63,223 nucleotides of DNA, taken from positions 19,114 through 82,336 of the forward strand of contig FR880072.1 in NCBI GenBank assembly GCA_000435175.1. The letters are read 5' to 3'. Origin of the DNA: Clostridium sp. CAG:245 (GTDB lineage Bacteria; Bacillota; Clostridia; TANB77; CAG-508). Each line of letters starts with the position of its first letter. The stretch's first letter is position 1. A program made the translations under genes and the position numbers. The notes beneath the pieces were generated by a model that saw only the letters and a program-made list of their open reading frames with translations, was not told the DNA's origin and did not search any database. Below, one piece after another: positions 7,406 through 16,644 of this stretch.

Positions 7406-8794
7406 TTGATTAATTTAGAAGAATTAAAAAAATATAAACATATACATATGCTAGGCATCGGTGGAACTAGCATGAGTGGGATTGCTACTATTTTAAAGAA
7501 ATGGGGCTTTTACGTTACAGGTTCAGACGCAAATGAGTCTGAATTGGTTGATAAATTAAAAAACAATGGAATTTCTGTTGTGATTGGTCATGATTTAGAT
7601 AACCTTAGAAAAGCTGATTTAGTCATTTATAGTGCCGCAATTTCTCATGATGATATTGAAATGCAAGAAGCAAAAAGATTAAATATTGAAACCATGGAAA
7701 GATCTACTTTCTTGGGAATTATCACTAAAGGTTATAGAGATACAATTAGTATTTCTGGAACGCACGGAAAAACCACAACCACATCTATGATTTCTGTTTG
7801 TTTTATGGAGGCTCATAAAGACCCTACTGTTCAAGTTGGTGCCATTTTAAAGCAAATTGATGGAAATTATAGAGTTGGAAATAGCGAATATTTTATATTA
7901 GAGTCTTGTGAATATGTAGAAAGTTTCTTAAAATTTCACCCAAGAACAGAAGTTATTTTGAATATAGACAATGACCACCTTGATTATTTTAAAGACTTAG
8001 ACCATATAAAAAATGCTTTTGTAAAATTTGTTGAATTACTTCCAAAAGATGGTTTACTAGTATTAAATGCTGATGACACTAATTGTGTTGATTTGTATAA
8101 AAATACGAATGCAAAAATTGTTACTTTTGGTATTGAAAATGAGAAATCGAACTTTATTGCGAGAAATATCACTTTTGACAACAATGGTTTTCCTCTTTTT
8201 GATGTATACAGAAATAATAGTTTTTATAAGAGCATCAAGCTTTCCGTACCAGGAATGCATAATGTTTATGATGCTCTTGCTTGTATTGCAACATGTTATG
8301 AATATGGTATAGATAAAGAAGATATAAAAGAAGGTTTATTAAAATATACTGGAGCCCACAGAAGATTCGAATTTGTTGGAAGTACAAATGGAGCAAATGT
8401 TTTCGATGATTATGGTCATCACCCAACAGAAATAAAAGCTGTATATGATGCAATGAAAAAGAAAAAATTTAATAGGTCTTGGGTTGTATTCCAACCACAC
8501 ACATATAGTAGAACCAAAAATCTTCTTACAGATTTTGCTCAAGTTCTTTCTGGATTTGACAATATAATAGTAACTGACATTTATGCAGCTAGAGAATCGG
8601 ATACTTTAGGTATTTCCTCTCAAAATTTGGTTGACCAAATTAATATTAATAGAGTAGGAAAAAAAGCTCTTTATATGTCTGATTTTAACGAAATTGCAAA
8701 ATACATTAGAGATAGAGTTATGCCAAATGATATAGTACTAACAATTGGTGCTGGAACAGTAACAACAATCGGTCCAAAAATAGTCGGAAAATAA
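7406..8794 (+). CDS. murC: UDP-N-acetylmuramate--L-alanine ligase
   Basis: A 462-residue Mur ligase. The N-terminal Rossmann motif is HMLGIGGTSMSGIA, the ATP P-loop is SGTHGKTTTT near residue 122, the central domain includes ILNIDNDHLDYF, and the C-terminal domain includes DDYGHHPTE. It adds L-Ala to UDP-MurNAc in the cytoplasm, the first amino acid step of peptidoglycan precursors. The start is placed at TTG 7406 because AAGGAG (7392-7397) lies 8 bases before it; an upstream in-frame GTG overlaps that site. It is monocistronic, with its own promoter and a bidirectional terminator. Confidence 0.95.
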   Translation: MINLEELKKYKHIHMLGIGGTSMSGIATILKKWGFYVTGSDANESELVDKLKNNGISVVIGHDLDNLRKADLVIYSAAISHDDIEMQEAKRLNIETMERSTFLGIITKGYRDTISISGTHGKTTTTSMISVCFMEAHKDPTVQVGAILKQIDGNYRVGNSEYFILESCEYVESFLKFHPRTEVILNIDNDHLDYFKDLDHIKNAFVKFVELLPKDGLLVLNADDTNCVDLYKNTNAKIVTFGIENEKSNFIARNITFDNNGFPLFDVYRNNSFYKSIKLSVPGMHNVYDALACIATCYEYGIDKEDIKEGLLKYTGAHRRFEFVGSTNGANVFDDYGHHPTEIKAVYDAMKKKKFNRSWVVFQPHTYSRTKNLLTDFAQVLSGFDNIIVTDIYAARESDTLGISSQNLVDQININRVGKKALYMSDFNEIAKYIRDRVMPNDIVLTIGAGTVTTIGPKIVGK

Positions 8795-8865
8795 TATTCC
8801 ATCACATAAAATCTATATTTTTTACTATTTGTTATATATAAAAATAGTCTATTAGCATAAAATAT

Positions 8866-8907
8866 AAAAAGAAAATATTCACATTGTTTATGAATATTTT
8901 CTTTTTA
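8866..8907. terminator. Bidirectional terminator between murC and the transglutaminase gene
   Basis: GAAAATATTCA (8871-8881) pairs with TGAATATTTTC (8891-8901), flanked by A and T runs. It serves both convergent genes. Confidence 0.85.
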
Positions 8908-8923
8908 TTTATATTAATATCTA

Positions 8924-10069
8924 TTATTTCCCATATTTTTCAGTCTCTATTGTTGGATATACAAATTTTTTTCCACTCTCTGTCATTTGTCCATTAGGAA
9001 AATGATTTTTATTCATTTCATTGCTTCCAACTAGGAAATATCTATGTTTTATCGAATCTGACACATATCCAGTTCCTTTAATAACCGGGTCGTCCCAAGT
9101 TGAATCTATAGCATACCACTTTCCGTATAGTTGTACATAATTCCATTCATGTCTTTCAGTTTTTCCTTCAGAGTTTGTTGCAGTTCCACTTACTAAAACA
9201 CATGGAATATCCACTTCATCTAAAATATATTTTAATGTTTCCGCATACCCCTCACAAACTGCAGATTTTTCGATTAATGCTCCATATAAATTATACACAT
9301 TGTTATTTGTTATATTTTGTTCGTAATCTAAATTATTTATAATCCAGTCGTGGGCATGCATTATTTTATTATAATCTATTCCACTTAGGCTTTTAACTAT
9401 ACTGTCCCTTGTTTCTTTTATTTCATTTAATATCGCATGTACTTTTTCTTTATTTTCTATGCCATTTGCCAAATAGCCATTCGAATCTGCTGGAGCAATC
9501 GACAGTGCATACGTTACTTTTTTACCATATGTAGTTTTTCTCATTTTCAAATTTATTTTTGTAACATCTATAAAAAATGTATCAACTCTGTCTAACATTA
9601 AGGCATCCCATGCTGATTGAAAACTAGTATCCAACTGTTTTTCTCCATCGTTCTCATATAATACACTTGCTACTTGATTCGACAATTTTATCTCATAATT
9701 TCCAGACATCATATTTGATAAATTACTTTCAATTGCATCATATATTAATTTTGCGGTATCATCTAATTGATTATAATAATACTTATTATTTTTCACATAT
9801 GCAAAATCATATTCTTTAGAATTTTCATAGTTCTCATCAATAGGAACGACCATTGTATTTTGGTTTTCCGTTGTTTCTACTTTTTCTACATTTATGTATT
9901 CATCTTGTAACTGTTGTACAACGTTTACTCCCTGTTCATAGCCTACTTTTATTTGTTGTTTATTGGATTGAATAACTTTATATATGTAAACTCCTAAAAG
10001 TAACACAATTAGTATTAATAAAACATTTATAATTATATACTGTCTTTTTTCTTTAGCACTGTTTCCCAT
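8924..10069 (-). CDS. Membrane-anchored transglutaminase-like (cysteine protease fold) protein
   Basis: A 381-residue protein with one N-terminal membrane helix (residues about 10-27) and the rest outside the cell. The C-terminal half holds a transglutaminase-like domain. The catalytic Cys is in SAVCEGYAETLKYIL, the His in ERHEWNYVQL and the Asp in AIDSTWDDP, in the correct order and spacing. In bacteria such domains act as peptidases or cross-linking enzymes on cell-surface proteins or peptidoglycan peptides; the substrate cannot be told. Residues 90-210 are an unassigned extracytoplasmic region. It lies 28 bases downstream of the thioesterase gene, so cotranscription is likely. Confidence 0.85.
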   Translation of the reverse strand: MGNSAKEKRQYIIINVLLILIVLLLGVYIYKVIQSNKQQIKVGYEQGVNVVQQLQDEYINVEKVETTENQNTMVVPIDENYENSKEYDFAYVKNNKYYYNQLDDTAKLIYDAIESNLSNMMSGNYEIKLSNQVASVLYENDGEKQLDTSFQSAWDALMLDRVDTFFIDVTKINLKMRKTTYGKKVTYALSIAPADSNGYLANGIENKEKVHAILNEIKETRDSIVKSLSGIDYNKIMHAHDWIINNLDYEQNITNNNVYNLYGALIEKSAVCEGYAETLKYILDEVDIPCVLVSGTATNSEGKTERHEWNYVQLYGKWYAIDSTWDDPVIKGTGYVSDSIKHRYFLVGSNEMNKNHFPNGQMTESGKKFVYPTIETEKYGK

Positions 10070-10097
10070 AAAAATGGTTCCTTTCTTTTAAAATCCC

Positions 10098-10823
10098 TTA
10101 ATATAACTTAATAATCGCATGAAGTGTGTTCTCGTCCTCTGACTTCATTGTTACGATATTTTGATTTTTCTCTTTTGTATATAGACACTTAAATTCATCA
10201 TTTAATCGTATCTGTTTTTTATACATTATCTCTATATTATTACACTCTGGTGCTTCATATACTTCTTCTGGTAAAACCTCATAAGCATAGTCCAAATAAT
10301 ATAAATTGTGAATATGCTTGTTAATATCTATGTCTCTTCTTTGTGCTTTATATTCTTGCTTTCTTATTATAGTAGTTGGTTCTTTTAATTTCAAAGTATA
10401 ATCTTCTTTGAATACTTTTTTAGTCTCACATTGATATTTTTCAATAATTTCAGGAGTTAATTCTCTTAGCTTTCCAGTGTTTATATCTACAATTGCCCAC
10501 TTGCTAGTAGCAATTGTGCATAGTTCTCCGCTCTCATCATATATCTCGTAGTCTCTATATGTAAAAATTCTATTTGACTCTCTTCCCCATGTATTTATTG
10601 TTAATTCTTCGTTATATATAGGCCTTTTTAAAATTTTAACTTTCCAACCTAATAGAATCCAACTAAATCCTACATTTTCCATATCATTTAATCCAAAATG
10701 TATGGTTTCTGATTGCCTAGCCCCTGCATTTTCTAATATTTTTAATATTGCCTTATTAGTTATTTTATTGGAGTAACCAACATCTTCTAAATCTATTCTT
10801 GTTTTACTTGTGTATATTGCCAT
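10098..10823 (-). CDS. Acyl-ACP thioesterase (FatA/FAT family)
   Basis: A 241-residue double hot-dog protein. Recognisable parts are the start IDLEDVGYSNKIT, the first hot-dog strand WILLGWKVKILKRP and EELTINTWGRES. RRDIDINKHIHNLYYLDYAYEVLP carries the Asn-His pair used for catalysis. The enzyme releases fatty acids from acyl carrier protein in the cytoplasm, setting chain length for lipids. Stand-alone copies are common in Clostridia. It is cotranscribed with the transglutaminase gene downstream. No fatty acid synthesis genes are nearby in the window. Confidence 0.88.
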   Translation of the reverse strand: MAIYTSKTRIDLEDVGYSNKITNKAILKILENAGARQSETIHFGLNDMENVGFSWILLGWKVKILKRPIYNEELTINTWGRESNRIFTYRDYEIYDESGELCTIATSKWAIVDINTGKLRELTPEIIEKYQCETKKVFKEDYTLKLKEPTTIIRKQEYKAQRRDIDINKHIHNLYYLDYAYEVLPEEVYEAPECNNIEIMYKKQIRLNDEFKCLYTKEKNQNIVTMKSEDENTLHAIIKLY

Positions 10824-10892
10824 TTTATGCCTCTTTCTAATAATCTATCTATCATTATTATATATTATGAACAAATTATTTTCAATCAAATT

Positions 10893-11777
10893 TTAAAAAT
10901 CTGGCACATACTCTTCTTCATGTTTTCCTAAATCTTGCATATATCCATTCTCTATATCCAACAGATATAAATATTGCTCTATTTCTGAATATTCTTTGTT
11001 TGTTAATTTTCTATTCAAATACTTATCTTCTTTGGCCTTATATGTTGGAAAATATTGTGCCATTACACTCACATATGCTCTTGAATTTACATTTTCTTTT
11101 AACCATTTTAATATGTGTTTCGAATTTTGAATGTGTCCTGGAAGTACCAAGTGTCTTATTATTACTCCTTTTTTTATTAATCCATTTTCGTTAAACTCCG
11201 GAGTTTCCACTTGATTAATCATTTCTAAAATTGCCTTTGTTGCTATTTCAAAATAGTTTGGTGCTTTCGAATATTTTACAGCAATCTCATTAGAATAATA
11301 TTTTAAATCTGGCAAATATACGTCTATATATCCTTTCAGAGCCTTTATTGTTTCAACATTTTCATAACCATTTGTGTTATATATTACTGGAATTATAAGG
11401 CCTTTAGATTTTGCAATTTTTAAAGCTTCTATTATTTGATATGCATACATAGTTGGTGTTACTAAATTTATATTATTTGCACCATTTTTCTGCTGATTTA
11501 AAAAGATATCAGCTAGTTCTTCTATAGAAACTTCTCTTCCTTTTCCCTCTTGACTTATTTTATAATTCTGGCAGAATAAACAATTCAAGTTACAATTCGA
11601 AAAAAATACTGTACCAGAACCATTCTTTCCACTTATGCATGGCTCTTCATAATAATGTAATGATGCTAATGCAATTTTTATCTTATCATTACAACCACAT
11701 TTTCCTATTTTCCCTTCCAATCTATTTACTTTACATCTAAAAGGACAGACTCCACATTGTCTTAATTCCTCTAACAT
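10893..11777 (-). CDS. Radical SAM protein, pyruvate-formate-lyase activase-like
   Basis: A 294-residue protein. The N-terminus has extra cysteines (CGVCPFRC and GKCGC, residues about 8-30). The radical SAM cluster motif follows as CNLNCLFCQNY. YLPDLKYYS and RHLVLPGH are typical of the PflA-like group often annotated as putative pyruvate formate-lyase activating enzyme. Such proteins bind a 4Fe-4S cluster and S-adenosylmethionine; the partner here is unknown because no glycyl radical enzyme is nearby. The reading frame is open 26 codons upstream, but GGAGG lies just before the Met at 11777, so that start is used. Its promoter is divergent from that of the next gene. Confidence 0.88.
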   Translation of the reverse strand: MLEELRQCGVCPFRCKVNRLEGKIGKCGCNDKIKIALASLHYYEEPCISGKNGSGTVFFSNCNLNCLFCQNYKISQEGKGREVSIEELADIFLNQQKNGANNINLVTPTMYAYQIIEALKIAKSKGLIIPVIYNTNGYENVETIKALKGYIDVYLPDLKYYSNEIAVKYSKAPNYFEIATKAILEMINQVETPEFNENGLIKKGVIIRHLVLPGHIQNSKHILKWLKENVNSRAYVSVMAQYFPTYKAKEDKYLNRKLTNKEYSEIEQYLYLLDIENGYMQDLGKHEEEYVPDF

Positions 11778-11813
11778 CTTTATATTCCTCCATTTTAAGT
11801 TCAAACTAATACT

Positions 11814-11842
11814 ACAATAAACCATTCCTACCCATTTGTCAA
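11814..11842 (-). promoter_or_regulatory. Promoter of the radical SAM gene
   Basis: On the minus strand TTGACA (11837-11842), a 17-base spacer and TATTGT (11814-11819). Confidence 0.6.
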
Positions 11843-11861
11843 TTTTTTCATTCAATATTAT

Positions 11862-11890
11862 TTGACATTTTTCGTCACACAGCGTAAAAT
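11862..11890 (+). promoter_or_regulatory. Promoter of the E2-like acyltransferase gene
   Basis: TTGACA (11862-11867), a 17-base spacer and TAAAAT (11885-11890), 29 bases before the ATG. It lies back to back with the radical SAM promoter. Confidence 0.7.
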
Positions 11891-11919
11891 GGATATATCA
11901 AATAAATGGGAGAAAAATA

Positions 11920-12771
11920 ATGTTTGGACATAGAAGTGACGGCAGGAAATTAAAAACTGTTCCACCGTTTTTTAGAGTTATACCTTGTGTAATGTTGGAA
12001 AGAAACGATGCACAAGTTTATTTTAAGCAAGATATTAAATTAAAGGAATTAGATGAATACATTGATAGAAAAGCCAAAGAAGGAATAAAGCTTTCTTACA
12101 TGAATATAATTTATGCAGCTATAGTAAGAATCATTGCTGAAAGACCTTATTTAAATAGGTTTGCAATGAATGGTAGCCTATATGCTAGAAATCAAATATT
12201 TTTTTCTTTAGCAATAAAGAAAAGTTTTGCTGATGAAGGACAAGAAACAACAATAAAATTGCCTTTTACAGGAACTGAAAACATTTTCGAAATAAAAGAA
12301 AAATTAGACAAAGCAATAGAACAAAACAAAGATTACAGTACATCTAATAATACAGATGCATTAGCAAAAACCTTTAGTATTGTTCCAAATGGATTTATTA
12401 GAGCTGCTTTTAAATTTATCAAATTTTTAGACAAGCATGGTGCAGTGCCAAAGGCAATCATTTCAGCGAGTCCATTTCATACTAGCGTATTTTTAACTAA
12501 TGTTGGATCTTTAGGAATTGATAGTATTTATCATCATTTATACAATTTTGGTACTACCAGCCTATTCTTTGCAATGGGTAAAAAGAAGAAAAGTTATATT
12601 TATGATGATGATGAAATGCATGAAGAAAAATGTATTACCATAGCCTTTGTTGGTGATGAAAGAATTTGCGATGGTTATTATTATGCAACTTCTTTTAAGC
12701 AATTGTCTAAATATTTAAAGAAGCCAGAATTGTTGGAACAACCAGGAGTTGTAAAAGAAGATATAAAATAA
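11920..12771 (+). CDS. Stand-alone 2-oxoacid dehydrogenase E2-type acyltransferase domain, catalytic His apparently lost
   Basis: A 283-residue protein that aligns by eye to the catalytic domain of E2 and chloramphenicol acetyltransferase proteins: PPFFRVIPCVMLERNDA at the start, SYMNIIYAAIVRIIAERPYLN, and near the end TIAFVGDERICDGYYYA. It has no lipoyl or subunit-binding domain. The active E2 motif is H-x-x-x-D-G; here the matching segment reads E-R-I-C-D-G, so the catalytic His appears to be Glu. It may be a non-enzymatic relative or act with another residue. It is monocistronic between its own promoter and terminator; no E1 or E3 genes are present. Confidence 0.7.
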   Translation: MFGHRSDGRKLKTVPPFFRVIPCVMLERNDAQVYFKQDIKLKELDEYIDRKAKEGIKLSYMNIIYAAIVRIIAERPYLNRFAMNGSLYARNQIFFSLAIKKSFADEGQETTIKLPFTGTENIFEIKEKLDKAIEQNKDYSTSNNTDALAKTFSIVPNGFIRAAFKFIKFLDKHGAVPKAIISASPFHTSVFLTNVGSLGIDSIYHHLYNFGTTSLFFAMGKKKKSYIYDDDEMHEEKCITIAFVGDERICDGYYYATSFKQLSKYLKKPELLEQPGVVKEDIK

Positions 12772-12776
12772 ATTTA

Positions 12777-12818
12777 TAAAAGCTGATATATTGTTTTAGT
12801 AACATATATCAGCTTTTT
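12777..12818. terminator. Bidirectional terminator between the E2-like gene and deoB
   Basis: AAAGCTGATATA (from 12779) pairs with TATATCAGCTTT (12805-12816) and is followed by T. It serves convergent transcripts. Confidence 0.85.
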
Positions 12819-12819
12819 A

Positions 12820-13998
12820 TTATTTTTCTATTTCTTTTCTAAAGCTTATACCATTTTCAAGTTTTGGTAAGTCTAACATATCTAATATTGTTGCAGAAAT
12901 ATCTGCAAATGTGCTTCTTATTCCTAAATTCACATTTTCTTTTATATTCTTTCCATATACCAATATTGGAGTATATTCTCTAGAGTGGTCTGTGCTTGGA
13001 GTGCTTGGGTCATTTCCATGATCTCCTGTTATAATAAGCATGTCATTTTCCTTCATTTTGCTCATTATTTCTGGTAATTTCGAGTCAAAATATTCTAGCG
13101 CTCTTGCATATCCTTCAATATTATTTCTATGTCCATATAACATGTCTGTATCTACAAGATTTGTAAATATCAATCCATTAGTGTCTTTCTTTATTTCTTC
13201 AATCGTCTTTTCTATTCCATCAGCATTTCCGTTTGTGTGTATTGCACTGTCTATTCCCCTACCACTGAATAAATCTTCTATTTTTCCTATTGCTACAACA
13301 TTTGTACCATTCTCATGCATTACATCTAACATTGTCTTACCAAAAGTATTAGACTCAAAGTCTTTTCTGTTGTAGGTTCTTGTAAAATTTTCTGATTTAT
13401 CTCCAATAAAAGGTCTTGCAATTACAGTTCCAACATTGTACTCTGGGTTATCTAGAATTTTTCTTGTAATTCTACAAATTTCATATAATTTTTCTACTGG
13501 AATTACGTCTTCATGTGCTGCTATCTGAAATACGCTGTCTGCTGATGTGTATATTATAGGATATCCTGTTTTTATGTGTTCTTCTCCGAAGCGTTTTAAA
13601 ATTTCTGTTCCAGAACCAACTTCATTGCATAAAACTCCTTTTACACCAGTTTTTTCTATAAACTCATCAATCAATTTTTTAGGAAACGCATTTGGATATG
13701 TTGTAAAAGCAGGATGCTTAATATAACCAGACATCTCCCAATGCCCTACTGGACTGTTTTTTCCATCTGCTTGTTCTTGTGCCTTTCCATATGCTCCTAT
13801 TGTCTTTTCTTGTTTTTCTCCAACCTTAACCCCGTCTATATTGTATATCCCTAATTTAGCCATATTGGGAACATTTAAAGACGTATTATTGTATATTCCA
13901 GCAAATGTATTGCTTCCTTCATCTCCATACTTGTTTGCATCTGGAGCCTCTCCGACACCGAAGCCATCAAGTACCATTATGATTACTCTGTCTACCAT
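12820..13998 (-). CDS. deoB: Phosphopentomutase
   Basis: A 392-residue alkaline phosphatase superfamily enzyme. The metal site begins VIIMVLDGFGVGEAPDA; KNSPVGHWEMSG and TSADSVFQIAAHE are typical of DeoB, and DHGNDPSTPSTDHSRE supplies the C-terminal metal ligands. It interconverts ribose-1-phosphate (or deoxyribose-1-phosphate) and the 5-phosphate, linking nucleoside salvage to the pentose phosphate pathway. The start is set at 13998 because AAAGGA precedes that ATG; seven further codons are open upstream. No other deo genes are adjacent. Confidence 0.95.
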   Translation of the reverse strand: MVDRVIIMVLDGFGVGEAPDANKYGDEGSNTFAGIYNNTSLNVPNMAKLGIYNIDGVKVGEKQEKTIGAYGKAQEQADGKNSPVGHWEMSGYIKHPAFTTYPNAFPKKLIDEFIEKTGVKGVLCNEVGSGTEILKRFGEEHIKTGYPIIYTSADSVFQIAAHEDVIPVEKLYEICRITRKILDNPEYNVGTVIARPFIGDKSENFTRTYNRKDFESNTFGKTMLDVMHENGTNVVAIGKIEDLFSGRGIDSAIHTNGNADGIEKTIEEIKKDTNGLIFTNLVDTDMLYGHRNNIEGYARALEYFDSKLPEIMSKMKENDMLIITGDHGNDPSTPSTDHSREYTPILVYGKNIKENVNLGIRSTFADISATILDMLDLPKLENGISFRKEIEK

Positions 13999-14140
13999 AC
14001 TTTTCCTTTCCATTGGCAAATAATCACAATTTTTGCTACGTCAAATTTCATTCAAAACGCAGTCACATACACCACGCATGCTCCCTTACCTTTTGAATTC
14101 ATTTTCCTTGCCAAAATTTGATTATTTCCCAACTCTTTTA

Positions 14141-16480
14141 TTATTTGCTTGTCAAATTATACTCATACACCTTCACATTCTTTACAAAATTATCAAATTC
14201 ATTCTTGAAAATATTTATATTAAATTCATCTTTTCCTTTTAGCTCAAGCTTATATTTATCCATATTTATAAGTCCTTCTTGAGATATGTCCATTCCTAAA
14301 GGAAGTGTTTGATTATTATTTTCAAAGAATGTTATATTCGAGTAAAATACTAACTTTGTATTTTCTGGAACGTTTATTTTATATAAATACGTTTCTTTAG
14401 ATGTAGAAGTTTTTTCTAGATTATCCAAAGTTTCGAATGGATTTACACTAAATTTGTCAAATCCATCTGGATCAATCTTTTCGTTGCTAGCCTTGTACAA
14501 AGATATATCATATGGAACTTCTATCTTTTCAGATTCATCTATAAGAATTTGTCTAAGTTCTTTTAATTTCTCTATAAATACGTCCATCTCTGTATTTAAA
14601 TTTACATTTAAAACTTTGTACTTATCTTTTTCCGCTTCTCTATGTTGATTATTTTTTAATGTTTTTATCTTTGTCTTATCTTGGCTGATATTTCCAAAAA
14701 TATCGAAATCCTTTTCTTGAATTTTATCAATATCTTTCTTGTAGTCGTCTTTTAATTGCTGCAATAAATTTGCTATTTTTGTTTCATCTGCTTTTAATAG
14801 CTTTTCCTTCGATACTATGTTTATTCCATCTAGTACAAAATTTGATGCAAACAATGCATCTTGTTCTTTATGTGTTAATTTTTCTCTTTGTTGGCTATCT
14901 ATCTTACTTGCAAAATTTTCTATATCTTCTTCATAATCAAATGTTTTTCTAAGTCCTGTACTCGCTGTTTCTTCCTCTTCTACTTCACCTTCGGCAAGCA
15001 TTTTCGACTCATCTTTGTTTGCATATTTCCAAAATTCGAATATACTCTTCTTATGCTCATCTATCTCTTCTAAAAACTCTGTTGCATTCTTTAATTTTTT
15101 ATCAATATTATCAACCTTATTTTGTAAAGCTTTTAAGTCTAGTTTTGCATTTTTATTATCTTTTACATTATTATCAAGTTCTTTGCCAATCTTAATAATA
15201 TCTTCTACAGTATAGCTCTTAGATTCTAATTCATCATCTTTAAAATGTTCTATATTTTCTTTATCTTGACTTAAAATGTCCTTTAATCTTTCTTTACTTG
15301 CAGAATGTTCAGAAACTTCTTCCTCTTTCTTACTTTTCTTTCCTTTAAAGAAATACTTTATTCTTCCCATAAAAGTTTTCTTGCACTCTAAGAAAGTAAC
15401 AATCTCTTTCTCTTTTCTAAGATATTCTAGGTTTTTCTGTTCTTCTTGCTTTTGCAAATCTTTGATATCTGCCTTTACTTCCTTAGTCTCAGTCTTAACT
15501 CTTTCGTTTTCTTTTATCTTAGAAATTGACTCTTTCTTCAAAAACTCTGGCAAAGTATCATATTCAATTTTTTCATCATTATAATAAAATTCTAAGCCAC
15601 CATTTTCACCAATCTTTATTTGAAATTGATAATCTTTTCTTAAATCATATGCTAAAATGAATAATGCTTTTATTAATTTATAACATTTTGAAGCTTCTTT
15701 TTTATCTTTGAGAATAATTCTATATTGGCTTGTCATTTTATCATATATAACAGTCTCTCCAACTATTTGCAACTGAATATTTCCTTCTTCGTCTTCTATT
15801 TCATATATAGAAGGCCAATTTTTAGTGAAAAACCACAAGTAATTTTCTAAATCTTCTATCTCTGATTTTTTTAATATTACTTCCGAATATTCCTCATTAC
15901 TGATAGGCACAAAAATAGTGTTATCCTTTTCACTCTTGCTCTTGCACGCTTCAATCTTTTTTTTCAATAAATAAAACATCGGCGAATTATCTGTTTCGTT
16001 TGTAGAAGCAAGCATAAAATATTTATCCGCATAATCAGAATAGAATATTTGCCACTTAAAATTATTAGCAAATTTCACATCAAATGGAATTTCTTTTTGA
16101 AAAGCCTCTTGTTCCTTTTCTATTTCTTGAATATCTGACACCCTAGTCTGATTTATCATTTTTAAAAAGTATGCATACTTTTCAAGATTTTCGTTTGCCT
16201 CTGGCTTCATATATGTAAATAATGGGCTGGCAAGTTTATACCTTTCCTCTAAATCATCTAGTCTGTCCTTTGGTGTAATTAATATTTCAATATCTTTTAT
16301 TTTTACGTACTTATAAACTTTATATGTAGTTTCGTCGTAAACCTTTGGTACTCTATATTCAAGTGGCTCAAAATCCTTTAAAAATTCTGGAACTTCTCCT
16401 AGTTCAAAACCAATATAGTCTACCTTCTCTCTTAACATATTTAAGTTTTCTGTTGTACCTTTTACTACTTTCCTTGGCAT
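14141..16480 (-). CDS. Large cytoplasmic coiled-coil protein of unknown function
   Basis: A 779-residue protein with no family I recognise. There is no signal peptide or membrane helix. Residues 1-320 look globular, with repeated aromatic strands such as WQIFYSDYADKYFMLAS and YLWFFTKNWPSIYEIEDE. Residues about 320-520 are highly charged, Lys- and Glu-rich and predicted coiled coil. Residues 530-690 are again helical, and the last 100 residues contain strands such as TKLVFYSNITFFENN. It is a single gene with codon use like its neighbours, so probably native. A structural or scaffold role is only a guess. It ends close to the deoB promoter region. Confidence 0.8.
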   Translation of the reverse strand: MPRKVVKGTTENLNMLREKVDYIGFELGEVPEFLKDFEPLEYRVPKVYDETTYKVYKYVKIKDIEILITPKDRLDDLEERYKLASPLFTYMKPEANENLEKYAYFLKMINQTRVSDIQEIEKEQEAFQKEIPFDVKFANNFKWQIFYSDYADKYFMLASTNETDNSPMFYLLKKKIEACKSKSEKDNTIFVPISNEEYSEVILKKSEIEDLENYLWFFTKNWPSIYEIEDEEGNIQLQIVGETVIYDKMTSQYRIILKDKKEASKCYKLIKALFILAYDLRKDYQFQIKIGENGGLEFYYNDEKIEYDTLPEFLKKESISKIKENERVKTETKEVKADIKDLQKQEEQKNLEYLRKEKEIVTFLECKKTFMGRIKYFFKGKKSKKEEEVSEHSASKERLKDILSQDKENIEHFKDDELESKSYTVEDIIKIGKELDNNVKDNKNAKLDLKALQNKVDNIDKKLKNATEFLEEIDEHKKSIFEFWKYANKDESKMLAEGEVEEEETASTGLRKTFDYEEDIENFASKIDSQQREKLTHKEQDALFASNFVLDGINIVSKEKLLKADETKIANLLQQLKDDYKKDIDKIQEKDFDIFGNISQDKTKIKTLKNNQHREAEKDKYKVLNVNLNTEMDVFIEKLKELRQILIDESEKIEVPYDISLYKASNEKIDPDGFDKFSVNPFETLDNLEKTSTSKETYLYKINVPENTKLVFYSNITFFENNNQTLPLGMDISQEGLINMDKYKLELKGKDEFNINIFKNEFDNFVKNVKVYEYNLTSK

Positions 16481-16591
16481 ATTTGCTCCTCCAAATTTTG
16501 CAAATTAAATTACTGATTTAGTATATCACAACTTTATTAATAATGCTATAAAAATTTATTGTATAATAAAAACTTACGCCAATTTTTCAAA

Positions 16592-16634
16592 AAAAGAATA
16601 CAAACATATTTTTTTTATGTCCGTATTCTTTTTG
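16592..16634. terminator. Terminator of thrS
   Basis: AAAAAGAATAC and GTATTCTTTTT form the stem, with an inner ACATA/TATGT pair and a T-rich loop. It lies ten bases after the thrS stop. Confidence 0.85.
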
Positions 16635-16644
16635 ATTATATTTC

